Assembly (NCBI GenBank): GCA_944472135.2 | Contig: OX235262.1 | Coordinates: 69,936,887 to 70,000,886 of the forward strand | From: Trichobilharzia regenti | Taxonomy: Eukaryota > Platyhelminthes > Trematoda > Strigeidida > Schistosomatidae | DNA length: 64,000 nucleotides | Reading direction: 5' to 3' | Shown: positions 41,865-52,659 of the stretch, piece by piece | How the letters are laid out: every line of letters begins with the position of its first letter | Position numbering within the stretch: position 1 is the stretch's first letter | Notes under the pieces: generated by a model | The model's input: the letters and a program-made list of their open reading frames with translations, nothing else | The model's database searches: none | Told to the model about the DNA's origin: nothing | Translations under genes and position numbers: made by a program

Positions 41865-42692
41865 GTATACTTTTTTCATAATATAAGTGTAAAACTTGGG
41901 CATTGTGGTAGAGTATAACTCCATTATGGATAAGATTTTACTTTGATAAATCACACAGTAGATATAAGAGAATATAAGGCATCTACTGCTATACCACATA
42001 AGGAGGGGACATCTGAGGCCCTGCGTAGGATTCTAAATAAAGCAGGAATTAGGCTGGTATTCGAACCTACAAACTCACTCAGAGACGAGCTCTGTAGGCT
42101 AAAAGACCTGGTGGACTCAATTAAACAAAATTATATAATTTACAAAATACCTTGAAATGACTGAGGTCGACTGCACAGCTAAAACTAGTAGGTTGGGGGT
42201 AGTCAGATTTTCGGAACATAAGAATTTAGCTAAGGTAAGAATGGTTAACCCGAGAAGATGAGTAGGTGGAGGGAGAGATTGATTACTGAATCCTGCCTGG
42301 TTAATCGAGTCTACACCCAACACATGCAGCAGAAATGACTCAATGCAAATACCAGAATTATGGAAGATATTATTACCGCCAGTCAGTCAAATCAGAGGAG
42401 GATAATAAATAATCTCAAAATTCTATTCCAATTCATGTACATCATAACATTCTAACAAGTTACCTATTATGACTATAAAAACACTCGTCTTATTCCCATC
42501 TGATTGCATTTGATCAATAACACTCATATTATTATTTCTGAATGTGCATTGTCCTATACTGATTTTTTATTCAAATATCTAATCAATTCAAATCATGTGT
42601 ATAAATGAAGAAAAACGTTGTATGAGTAACTTGATATGATTATGAACAATAGTTTGTGCTCGAAACGTGGTCATCAGTAAATATTACTGTAC
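41865..42692 (+). pseudogene. PLE copy with inverted 5' repeat, nuclease relic and 3' region
   Basis: 41865-41950 is the reverse complement of the PLE terminal region (compare 3070-3160), i.e. an inverted 5' arm. Then a coding relic: ASTAIPHKEGTSEALRRIL, NKAGIRLVFEPTNSLRDELC, NYIIYKIP and a stop where the nuclease cysteines follow in other copies. Later C-terminal relics (MQIPELWKILLP) run to 42395. The 3' region is split by an RTE LINE at ~42693 and resumes at 44255. Confidence 0.75.
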
Positions 42693-44254
42693 AGCACTGT
42701 GTGACCCCCGAAGAAATCAGAAGTCCTGAATGCCATCAAGATGCTAAAAGCTGGAAAAGCAGCAGAACCAGATGGAATCCCAGCAGAAGTATTGAAAATG
42801 GACACAGAGACAACAGCGGACTTGATGACACCATTGCTGGAGAAGGTGTGGAAAGAGGGCAAAGTACCCGAGGATTAGAAGAAGGTATACTTATTCAAAC
42901 TACCAAAGAAAGGAGACTTAAGTCAGTGCAAAAACTGGCGCGGAATTATGCTCCTGTCCATCCCAAGCAAAATACTAAGCCTCATCATCCTGCAGAGAAT
43001 CAAACACGCCAACCTGGATGAAAAACTTCGACCGGAACAAGCTGGATTCAGAAGAAACAAGTCATGCATCGATCAAATCGCCACACTACGGATCATCATT
43101 GAACAAAGCTTGGAACGGCATTCACCTCTCCACCTCACTCAACTTCATCGACTTTGTAAAGGCCTTCGGCAGCGCAGCGTTGATTGAGAGGTGATTTGGT
43201 AACTACTTTGCTACTACGGGGTGCCATCAACAATTACACATCTCAGTTAGTTGAACGACAACGCTGCATTCCAAGTAATCCACAACGGGAAACTTACGGA
43301 AGCCTTCGAAGTGAAGACGGGAGTGAGGCAAGGCTGTCTACTATCGCCAATGATCTTCCTGATTGCAGTAGATTGGATAATGCGACAGACAACGGGCAAT
43401 GAGGAGACAGGCATAAAATGGACCCACACAAAAAGTGAACTTGGAGGATGTGGACTTCGCCGATGATATATGTCTGATTTCCCACAAACTGGAAGGTATG
43501 CAAGTGAAAAGCAACAAGTTGGCTGTGGAAGAAGCATCAAAGATAGGACTTCAGGTGAACATAGATACAACAGATGTGGTGATGAAGATTCCTGGCCAAC
43601 ATCAACAACAACAGACGACAATCAGCCAGCATAAATGGGAGGAACCTAAAAGAAACAACCTCCTTCACCTGCCTACCTACCTGGGAAGCATCGTTTCAAC
43701 TACAGGCGGAACTGACGAGGACATCAAAGCCAGAATCGGATAAGCAAGACAAGCTTCCATTACTCCAGGATCAAAGATAAGATCCGGATTTTGAACTCCA
43801 ATGGGAAGTCAGTGCCACTTACTATACGGATCAGAGACTTGGCCAGCGCGTCATAAAGGGCATCTCAAACAAACTACAGACCTTCATTAACAGTTGTCTT
43901 CTCTCAATACTCAAGATCAGATGGCCGGCCAGAAAAGATCAGCAACAAAGATCTCTGGGAGTGAACCAACCAGGAACCAATTACGAAACAAATAGGCAGG
44001 AAGAAATGGAGGTGGATTGGCCATACTCTGAGGAAACCATCAAGTGACACCACTAGACAAGCCATTGCTCGAGTGGAACCCGAAAGGGAGTTATTTCAAG
44101 GGTGACTTGGAGGAGGTCATGTGAAGAGGAGATGAAAGCATGTGGGGAGACTTGTAGCCGGGTGAAAAGGTTGGCAGAGAACCGAACGCAATGGAGATGC
44201 GCAGCTGAAGCCCTATGTTCCTCTAGGAATTACAGGATATAATAATAATATAAG
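42693..44254 (+). mobile_element. RTE-clade LINE, most complete copy here (RT to C-terminus)
   Basis: 5'-truncated upstream of the RT. In pieces: EPDGIPAEVLKMDTETTADL, LFKLPKKGDLSQCKNWRGIM, LRPEQAGFRRNKSCIDQIAT, TGVRQGCLLSPMIFLIAVDW, LEDVDFADDICLISHKLEG (the catalytic FADD), LGSIVSTTGGTDEDIKARIG and the C-terminal region to CTATGTTCCTCTAGGAAT. At least five frame changes. It sits inside the 3' region of a PLE, which continues on both sides. Gives the best local reference for this LINE family. Confidence 0.87.
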
Positions 44255-44320
44255 AATACATTGTGTGATTTATCAAAATAAAATCTTATCCCTAATGGAG
44301 TTTTTTTTATAAAACGTTAA
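44255..44320 (+). repeat. PLE 3' region, continued after RTE insertion
   Basis: TTGTGTGATTTATCAAAATA and TCTTATCCCTAATGGAG match the inverted arm at 41870-41950. Confidence 0.7.
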
Positions 44321-44694
44321 AAGTAGAAACACTCTACACAACTTTTGTTTAAAACGATTCATTGTAAAATATACATAACTCCAGAGTGCAATCTAAAATG
44401 CAGTGTGCTTCTCGACGCTTCGTCTTCTTACTGGTCTATACTGTCTACTTGCCCCACTACTGTGTTGTATCCTTTGGAGTTTGTAGGAACCTCTCTTCCT
44501 CATCCGAAGACTACTCTACAACCGGTGCACGGCTTCTACTAGTAAACACGACTCCACCAGTGAACGCTTCTGTGGATTATATTAATAATTTGTAACAGTG
44601 GACTTTAACCGCATAACCAAGTAACCATTAATTTATATAACTCGTTAATTGTATTTAAAAAAATATATACTGTTACACTATCATTTCATTGACT
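44321..44694. other. No recognisable gene
   Basis: Overlapping 65-69 codon frames near 44345-44595 have no known features. Confidence 0.35.
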
Positions 44695-44888
44695 TTTTTT
44701 GATTTACAGCTTGATTCCACACTGTATTTTTGGTACAAGTATGGAATTTTCAGCATGGATATCGGTAGCCCAAATTTCGCAGGTCGACCATAGATATCAG
44801 GTGTGCGTCGGCGTGGGCTCGAACCCCGGACCATATGCGTGGTCGGTGAGAGTCCTAACCACTGTGCCACCGACGCACTGTGCCACCG
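44695..44888 (-). mobile_element. SINE family D2, well preserved
   Basis: Inverse of the 40.6 kb copy with only a few differences; A box GTGGCACAGTGGTTAGGACT on minus, B box CGGGGTTCGAGCCCACGCC. The first bases of the head (GTGCCACCGAC on plus) are duplicated at 44879-44889. Confidence 0.87.
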
Positions 44889-45447
44889 ACTTGGATTTTT
44901 ATTCTAATATTTGTTACGTTACCAAGCTCACAATTAATTCTCCTACTTATGTATACAAAATCGATAAAACACCATTTAAATAAACCAAATATAGCACTTG
45001 AGATGATTAGAGTATTCCTTGAAATAAGTAATACAAAATCACATAAGACAGTGATCAATACCAACTCTCTGAAGAAATCCAAGATTGTAATTAATCACCT
45101 ATGTTTGATTCTATCAACTAAGCAATGATAAAAGGTAGGTGAATTTATACCTTGACTACTTATATCTACACTTATATTTGGTTGTTTTAAAGGTGTTTTA
45201 TCGATTTGTTTTGCTATACGGCTAGAATATCTGTTTTGTGCCGCTTGCCTATAGTGTGTGTGTGTGTTTGTGTGAAAACACTGAGATTACTTGCGACCTT
45301 ATCTGTTAAGCCCATTACTGAGACAATGTGAAAAGTCAGAACAACTAAGTAATAGATAAGCATAGTATATATTTTACATTTTACAGCCTATTAAACTGTT
45401 TAGTATATTCATAGATCTATAAACTGTTTAATAGGTAGCGAATATTT
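44889..45447. other. No recognisable gene; TG microsatellite
   Basis: TG repeat near 45256-45274. Otherwise unassigned. Confidence 0.35.
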
Positions 45448-45760
45448 TCAAATGTTAGATTTCCATCGTGAGCCAAAATCTCATCTATGGAGGTCTTTGA
45501 GAGCCGAAGAGCACTGGATAGCTGTTTCCTTCAGTTTCACGACTCTTCAGCACTGAGTCAGAATTCAGGGGCGTGAGGCTGCAGTCCGGTGGCTAAATGG
45601 CTGGTGAACTTTTTCTAATTTACTTGAAGGTCCCGGGTTCGATATCTGCAGAGTCGTGCGTGTGCACCATTAAAGAGTCCCAAGATGGGACGAAATAGCT
45701 CTCCAAGGTTCCTTGGTTTTCAATCACTTCTCTAACTGATGTGTTGTTTCGTGGCAAAGC
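45448..45760. mobile_element. Old palindromic SINE family B
   Basis: Minus-strand ribozyme relic at 45505-45560 keeps core CTGAAGA and GAAAC but has lost stem II pairing and the GTC triplet; a plus-strand relic (45665-45710) keeps GAGTCCCAAGATGGGACGAA. One shared tRNA-like centre (B box GGGTTCGATATC). Confidence 0.65.
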
Positions 45761-46240
45761 CCAATAACTGAAATTAACCCAAAATTCTTACAAATCCTAT
45801 AATGTGATAACAGGAAATACCATATTAGTTTGTTTGTTAGATGTACCACACGGTTAAACAGTATTATTTACTGGATGGTGTTTCGAACAAAATTTATTGT
45901 TCATAATCATATCAATAACAAGAAATAGTTAACCACTGAGTTCAGCAAAAACATAATTTACGATAAGTGATAAATAAATGGGGAACTTTTTGATATTATT
46001 TGAATCAGTGGCCTCCAAATAACTAACCCGGGGTTCTACATACTGAGTTATGCGATCAAGGTGCATTGAACAGGGAATTTATTTAGATTTTAAGATAATG
46101 AATGTCAACCAGCTGTTCTTTACCATTTTCATATTGACTGCCTATTTCATGGCAGTTTCATTCATATTGATTTAAAAAAGAGGAAGATTGTCAGTTATCA
46201 CTAGGACTAGTTGAAATATCATTGGAGTGACAGGAAAGTG
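45761..46240. other. No recognisable gene
   Basis: Unassigned. Confidence 0.35.
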
Positions 46241-46244
46241 TTGT

Positions 46245-46581
46245 TGTAGTGACAGCAGGCTGCTAGCCAAGTTGATAGATAATTATTTACGTCAATGTGT
46301 ATGACCCAAATATTGGTCGTGAGAAAATTTGAACAAAGACTGATTCAACAAACAAGCACAGCAGATTTTGCGTAGGCGGATACAGTTAACATATAGATGA
46401 TCTGACATTCAAGAAACAGCCAAAAAGAGATGCAAGGTTAACTTTCTGCGAGAAACAACCGATCAGAAGAGTATGTTTGTTTGCTTGAATAAGCTATAAT
46501 AATGTACATGAAAATATATAAATACGTGTTGATTTCCTTAATAAACGATCTGTTGCCTGGCCCTTTTCTTCTGTTGTTACA
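46245..46581 (+). mobile_element. Solo Gypsy LTR, diverged
   Basis: 337 bp running TGTAGTGACAGCAGGCTGCT to CTTCTGTTGTTACA, homologous along its length to the 342-bp LTR at 15608-15949 but with many differences. Flanked by TTGT on both sides (46241-46244, 46582-46585). No internal region, so it arose by LTR-LTR recombination. Confidence 0.88.
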
Positions 46582-46654
46582 TTGTTATTATTATAGGGAT
46601 TAATCATCTAATTTTTCATTCCACCTTCAATAAATCTGTTAATAGAAGGCTATC

Positions 46655-46905
46655 TCAAAAAGTCTTATTGATAAAACAAAGAATAATTATCACATTGGCT
46701 AGTACTTTTTTCAGTGACTGACTGATTTCCAACGTTGTACGTTGCACAGGAGTGCAGCAATTCAGGTCACCATACTCCATGTAGCACACAAACATGACGA
46801 CCTGACAGTTATAGGAGATTACAAAAAACGAATACATCTGGTTTCTTGAGAATGATTTTGAGGCATATCACCATCACTCACTAACAATTGATTTTTGGCA
46901 TCTCG
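46655..46905 (-). mobile_element. Second LINE family, 3'-end fragment
   Basis: Minus-strand relic matches the 3' portion at 55.2 and 61.4 kb (CGAGATGCC..., CATGGAGTATGGTGACCTGA, TCTCAAGAAACCAGATG). Confidence 0.55.
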
Positions 46906-47214
46906 AAGGGACCAATCATACAGTGAATAGAAATATTTTTAGTGAAGTGTTTTTTCTTCAATGTTAATTTTATTCAGTGAATCTGACAGACCAAAGACTA
47001 TTGTACTTATAATTTGATTTCTAAACGAAAATTAAGTAAGAATATCTCAGAAGTTATGAAATACAACAAATTGATTTTTTCATTGACAATAATTCACCGT
47101 TAATTCGAATTGATTTCCAAATTATTAAGAAGTTTTAGTTTATTTTTATAATATAAAAATGTGTGTGTGTGTACTTAATTTTCACTTATGAAGTTAACTT
47201 AGCTCAGGGAAGTT
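46906..47214. other. No recognisable gene
   Basis: Short TG run near 47160. Confidence 0.35.
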
Positions 47215-47282
47215 GTTCGACAGTGGAATCTATGACACACCCTTGGTTCTATTTCGGACTCATTATTTCCATGTACTTGACA
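47215..47282 (-). mobile_element. Family A hammerhead fragment
   Basis: Minus strand: GTACATGGAAATAATGAGTC, CGAAATAGAACCAAGGGTG, TAGATTCCACTGTC. Core decayed. Confidence 0.55.
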
Positions 47283-47284
47283 AT

Positions 47285-48165
47285 TAAAACAGATGGCATT
47301 CTTGACTGTGGTAGACTGGATCATGCAGTAGATTGTGGGTAGCAAGAAGACAAACATACATTGGACCGATGAGAAGACACTGGAAGATATTGCCTTCGTG
47401 GATGATTTATGTCCAGTGCTACAAAAACTCAAACGTCCACAGGCAAAACAGGAGAATATGTTGATAGGAGAAGCAACGAAGACAGGACCTCAAGTGATGA
47501 TACTTAAACACCGACAACAAGCATTGAGCACCATCAGAAGGAGAAAGGGAAAACTTAAAGGAAATCATCTCTTTCACTTATCTAGGCGGTGATTTTCCAA
47601 CTACAGGCGCCACAGATGAGAACGTCAAAGCCAGCCAGGATCGGTAAGGCATGAAAGTCAGTCGTTACTCTGAAATCACTGTAGAGATTTACTAAACACT
47701 GCAGTGGGAAGAAGATTCAGATTTCCAACGGCAATGTCAAATCAGTGCTTCCATATCGTTCAGAGGCTTGGTGAACGCGTCGCGACGAGCATTTCCGACA
47801 GTCTACAGAACTTCATCAATAGCTCTCTTCACTCAGTGCAGAAGATCAGATAGCCAGTCAGAAAGGGTGAGGAACAAGGAACTAACTAATAACCTATTGC
47901 TCAACAAATAGGCTGAAGGAATCGGAGCTTAGGAGTGGACAAACTCTGAGAATACCGTTCAGTGACATCACGCACCTAGGTCCTAGTTTGGAACCTGAAT
48001 GGGAAACGACAAGCTGTTTGTGGGTCCGAGGTTGATATGGGAGAGATCGTGTGAGGAGGACATGAAAACTTATGGGAGCCAGAGAAAAATGACTGCAGAG
48101 AACAGAGTGAAATGACCATGTGTTGCTGAAGTCCTCTGTTTTAGTTGGAATGGAAGGGAATCATT
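47285..48165 (+). mobile_element. RTE LINE fragment (RT to 3' end)
   Basis: Relics WIMQ, LEDIAFVDDLCPVLQKLKRP (VDD at the catalytic site), then thumb and C-terminus to GCTGAAGTCCTCTGTTTTAG. Frameshifted. Confidence 0.75.
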
Positions 48166-48284
48166 ATAATCACCGTCATCATAATTCAACAGGAAATTCA
48201 GGATGTTAATTTCAAGGACGTTTTTGGCTATAAATTCGACGCCATCATCTCCATAAAGCTAAGATATGCTGTACAAATATTGTC

Positions 48285-49095
48285 TTTTATTATTGTTATT
48301 ATTCCCTTGGGTTCCGAGTGGAAAATAAAGCTTCAACAACACATCTCCACTTTGTCCTATTCTTTTCTGCCTTCTTCATCTGACCGCAGGACTGGCCGTA
48401 ATCTCTCATCTCCTCCTCGCACGATATTCTCTATGGCACTCTAGGACCACCCACTCACCGCTTCCCATTGGAATTCCACTCGAGCTATGGTCTGGAGCGC
48501 GACGTCATTCGACGGTCCTCTCAACATGTTATTTATTTTTTGATTACAGCTTGATTCCACACCGTATTTTTTGGTACAGGTATGGAATTTTCAGCATGTG
48601 ATATCGGTAGACCAAATCTTGCAGGCCAAACATAGATATCAGGTGTGCGTAGACAGGGGATCGAACCCCGGACCATTTTCATGGTCGGTGAGAGTCCTAA
48701 CCACTGTGCCCGATTCATCTCTATTTCTTTCTATATATTTGTTGAGCAATAGGCTCTTGGTTGGTTCGTTGTCAGTCATAGTTTGTTGGTGCTGGTTCTT
48801 TCCCACTGGCCATCTGATCTTCAGTATGGAGCCAGATGTTCGTAAAAGTCCTCAGTAGCCTGTTGTGACGCACGTGCCAAGTTCCTAGGCCATATAAGAG
48901 AACTGACTGACTTAATATTGCTGTTGAACATTTGAATTTTGTTGTTTATACTAAGTGCAGTGAGAAGTTTAAATCTTCTTGTCAGCTGAATGTCATGCCT
49001 TCTCCTTGCTCTCCAGTGTTCCGTATGACCCAGTCCACTACAATGAGTAATATCATTGAAGGCAGCCTTGTCTTCACTTCAAAGGATATTAGAAT
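48285..49095 (-). mobile_element. RTE LINE 3' fragment, split by SINE D2
   Basis: Minus strand: LINE C-terminal and 3' region. Left part ends TTCCACTCGGAACCCAAGGG near 48300-48320; the right part resumes at 48713 after a D2 insertion. Frames broken. Confidence 0.72.
48531..48712 (-). mobile_element. SINE family D2 inside RTE LINE
   Basis: Tail TTGATTCCACACCGTATTTT at left, B box complement GATCGAACCCCGGACC, head complement CTAACCACTGTGCC at right. Head slightly truncated. Confidence 0.82.
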
Positions 49096-49658
49096 GTAGG
49101 TTACGCTTATCCGGAGTACGTCTAACATTGTCTAAATGGCTTTCACAATATATTGTTAATCAAATACATTTGACATCTAGTTCAAGTGAAACCTTATTAT
49201 GACATTAATAGCTTAGCGAAAATACCGAATACCACTATCCCTCTCAGTGTAACATGATTTAAAAGGCAATGTTGTGGTTCACTGGCTAGGCGGCTCTCGA
49301 ATTTTCCTCCAAAACATTACCAACTGCATGGGGAGACACATAGTTGCTGAGATAAACAAGTTATGCACTGTTAAACTTTTTGTATACTTCAATAAGATGA
49401 ATAAGAGAAGAAGTAATCAGTGTTAAATCACCTCAATCTTTTTTTGTCACAGACAGTGACAACCACCAAGCTTGTATATTTCATATTCCTTTTCCAAGTT
49501 TTATCTTCAACATTCCATTTCAAGACTAATGGAATACTGTGCTAATGTGTGAATATTCTTACACCTACACGTCTAAAGTGTTCGTGAAACAATGAGACAT
49601 TTGGGCTTGTTTGTTTAGTTTCTAATCTAGTTAGCATAAAAATGCTGCACGTGATGGC

Positions 49659-49709
<51 letters not shown>

Positions 49710-50673
49710 CGGAGCATTTAGTAGGAATAACTAATTGTAGGTACATACATTAGGTATATCCTACTCTAATGCTTTATTTGCACACCTTTTGGAAATTGGT
49801 CGAATATCACCATATTCGATAGCTTGTTGAGTTCTGCAGTAATTCTAACGTTCTTTTCAAAGTTCTGTTCTTCGATTGCTTTTACCAGTGTGGGAAATAT
49901 ATTGTTGCTTTTCTAAACTCATTTACTGGTATACTACTTATATCTGATTATAAGTAGCACCCACCACACTAATACTACTGCAATTCTTCTTGAATTTGTG
50001 TAATTTGCTTTCTTACTGCAGAAATTACTTTTAATTCAAATCCAATACAGTACAAATACATTTGGGCTTTTGATATGATAGCAGGGATTAGCACATGATA
50101 ATGGAGAGTGACACTAATGGTAGGTAGATAGAACTAGCATTCCAAGGTAATCGTAGTGATTTGAACATATTATGAAGTGGTAAGCAAAACAAATCAACGT
50201 CGTAGTCCTATGTCGTTTTGATGAGAACAAGTGCTATTGTATGCGAGTGACCAGACAATGAATACAAACAACTTAAAAATCCTTTATGAAGCGATACAGA
50301 CTTACTTTCTGAGAATTAAATACAGATTGTCTTCACCACCTTGCATAGTAAGAACTTAATTTAGTGGAAATGTAAAGTATTGAGTCCAATAGGCAAGACT
50401 TCGTATTAGGTGATTGGGATCTTTTTTTGTAACACCACGCGTTGTACCAGTCTCTTACTCACTGAAAGTTTCCCGTTCATAATAAATAAAAATCACTATT
50501 TAAAAGTGTTACCTCCACCCGAAAACGCTAGACTCGTTCATAAGGTATTCTGCACTTTATTTCTTCCTTATCCCTGATCACACAATGAAAGCGTTTTCTG
50601 TAATTCAAATGAACTGTCGTCAAGATTTGACAGAATAGTTCTAAAATATTTTAGCGCCGAGTGAGAAATAGAC
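49096..50673. other. No recognisable gene; TA microsatellite
   Basis: A TA repeat of about 45 bases lies at 49659-49704. Otherwise no call. Confidence 0.4.
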
Positions 50674-50742
50674 ATTTGTAAAATCTCAGCGATACTGAAA
50701 CGTTGGAATTCCTCATTTCAATATCGCTGAGATTTTACAAAT
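50674..50742. repeat. 27-bp inverted repeat (hairpin)
   Basis: ATTTGTAAAATCTCAGCGAT plus ACTGAAA (50674-50700) is complementary to 50716-50742 with a single mismatch, separated by a 15-base loop. A third partial copy of the arm (TTTTTACAAATGTC) follows at 50748. Could be a fold-back element end, a satellite relic or a small-RNA hairpin; strand unknown. Confidence 0.75.
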
Positions 50743-50854
50743 ATAATTTTTTACAAATGTCGTTTTCTGTAAGCCTCAAAATAGCAATACTGTTTTCGTA
50801 AATAAAACTTGAGAAAATAAGGCTATTATTTTCTGAACTAATTCAAGTGACGTG

Positions 50855-50930
50855 AATATGTACTGCTAAAGACTGCCAGATTAGGGCGAAAAAACTGTTC
50901 ACTGAATGGTACTGATTCTTGACGAAGTTC
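50855..50930 (+). mobile_element. Family B hammerhead fragment
   Basis: GTACTGCTAAAGACTGCCAG, TTAGGGCGAAAAAACTG. Only the ribozyme part is recognisable and its core is mutated. Confidence 0.5.
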
Positions 50931-51734
50931 AAACTTAACTAGTAAACATTATCAGTCATTCAAATATTAAGCATCGGATGCACAGCAATAAAAGTAAGAG
51001 AAAAATATGTATGAAACAGCTTTAATGATTCTGTGATTTTAAAGAAAGCAAGAGACATCGAATGCAGCAGGATAATGAGTGCTCATTCTCTTTAATTGGC
51101 TCACTTCTCCCAATGAATTGACTGGGAATCTTGTGTGCAATGGGAGTGTGTGTGAGAAGTCATCACTTCCCGGTCGCCCACACCGTGGAAGTTAGTTTCT
51201 CTTTGAAATATATGAAACGGAAGGGGTATTAGTGGTGCGTGACCACAAAGCTCGTGGGACAGCTACTTGAACTGTTTGTTCTTACTGGCACGATTTAAGT
51301 CGGGATATGCAACTTATTCTAACCCCTTCACCCCAGAGGTAGTATCGCTGGTCGTCTAAGTGAAACACCTAAATGCTGCTGCATTCCAATTCGCAAACAG
51401 TAAAATATAGCCCATAGACCTCAAACATAACGTGAATGACTCATATCATGATGGCAACTGGTTTAAGTCTAACCGCTATCCAAATGACTTTTCTGAAATG
51501 ATAGGACCTATAGAAATATTCTCTTAGTCATTGTAGTTTGTTGGGTCATTGTGACATGCAAGCTTCACTGCCACATCAAAGCAGCAGCAATCGGTTGGGT
51601 CGCAATGACTTGCAAGGAGGCAAATATACTTGAATGAAGCTTACACCATGACATAGAAGTAGATCCACTACATATGCCTAACAATCCAGTCTATGCTTCC
51701 TCGTGACCAGACAAATATATCTATGGAATTGCTA
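50931..51734. other. No recognisable gene
   Basis: Unassigned. Confidence 0.35.
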
Positions 51735-51895
51735 TAGGAGGTTAATCGTTTGGCAAAGTCTCTGACTACCGCACTGGTTGACACAGGTTCGAATCTCAGA
51801 GACGATATCTATCAAGTCCTTCAAGATTGCAGATAAGCCTTGCTGATGCATCCAAACAAACAAGACGGGCTTCCTTCTGAATGCCACCGTCAACT
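51735..51895 (+). mobile_element. Family C SINE with degenerate hammerhead
   Basis: Head GGTTAATCGTTTGGCAAAGT, B box AGGTTCGAATCTCAGAG, linker CCTTCAAGATTGCAGATAAG, then CCTTGCTGATGCATCCAAAC. A9 and the whole GAAAC/stem III part are lost. Confidence 0.65.
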
Positions 51896-52496
51896 GTCCT
51901 ACAACACTTTCTTTTAACAATGCTCTCTATCTAACCTGCAGCTGAATGTTTAAAAACACCTGATGGAAGACAAAACATCCAGATTGCCTGCATGCTGATG
52001 AATAATCATAGGACATACCAACCAGGTGGCAATTTCAGTCACACACACACACACACATCTGACTACTGGGTGTTTTACTTTCCTGTTTTAGAAGTTGTAC
52101 ATCACTGATTATTAGTTAGGCGCTGAACGAGCGAAACGGCAGTCAGGTGTGTTTAGATCACTTCGATCTCTGTCTAGCAAACAAACACTACTTGGTTGAT
52201 GTACTTTGTATACAACTACTCATCTCAATTCATCAGTAGTTTATAGTTTTTTATGCAATTGTGCTAGTTGATGCTTCTGCTTGTATTTACTTTGATTTAA
52301 CAGTGTAATTTGATTAAACATTTGCATCATATCCTACAGTTTCAACGTTAACTGATAAGAAATCCAGGGTTACGATATCCGAGCTCGAAAAAGCACATTA
52401 ACAGATAACAAAAGGATATGTTTAAGATGATTTATATGAAAAATATTATAATGCCCGATAAAATACGAAAGTACAAAATTGTATGTTTTTAATTGA
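51896..52496. other. No recognisable gene; CA microsatellite
   Basis: CA repeat at 52036-52054. Lies downstream of the WDR61-like gene. Confidence 0.35.
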
Positions 52497-52502
52497 TTTA
52501 TT
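52497..52502 (-). promoter_or_regulatory. Polyadenylation signal of WDR61-like gene
   Basis: AATAAA on the minus strand, about 65 bases after the stop codon. Confidence 0.65.
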
Positions 52503-52566
52503 TTTCTCTTTGAAAAATAAGGCTGTTTTCATAATTTCTTTTTGAATATATATATGTATAAATGCT

Positions 52567-52659
52567 TCACATATATTTTAGTTGATGAATCACAATAGCC
52601 CTGTCATCGCCTACAGATATAATATTATTGCCTTGAGGACTGTAGCGAGCGCACCACAC
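52567..52659 (-). CDS. WDR61: WDR61/SKI8-like protein, last exon
   Basis: 30 codons plus TGA at 52569-52567: VWCARYSPQGNNIISVGDDR then AIVIHQLKYM, the final WD repeat that closes the propeller with the N-terminus. The acceptor is TCTCTTACAG just 5' of GTG TGG. Phase 0 fits the preceding exon, which ends in CAG. VWxxxYxxxGxxIxSVGDD is a close match to the C-terminus of animal WDR61. Confidence 0.93.
   Translation of the reverse strand: MWCARYSPQGNNIISVGDDRAIVIHQLKYM

Noticed and set aside
49659..49704. TA-rich tract as an origin or regulatory site
   Set aside because: A plain TA dinucleotide microsatellite.
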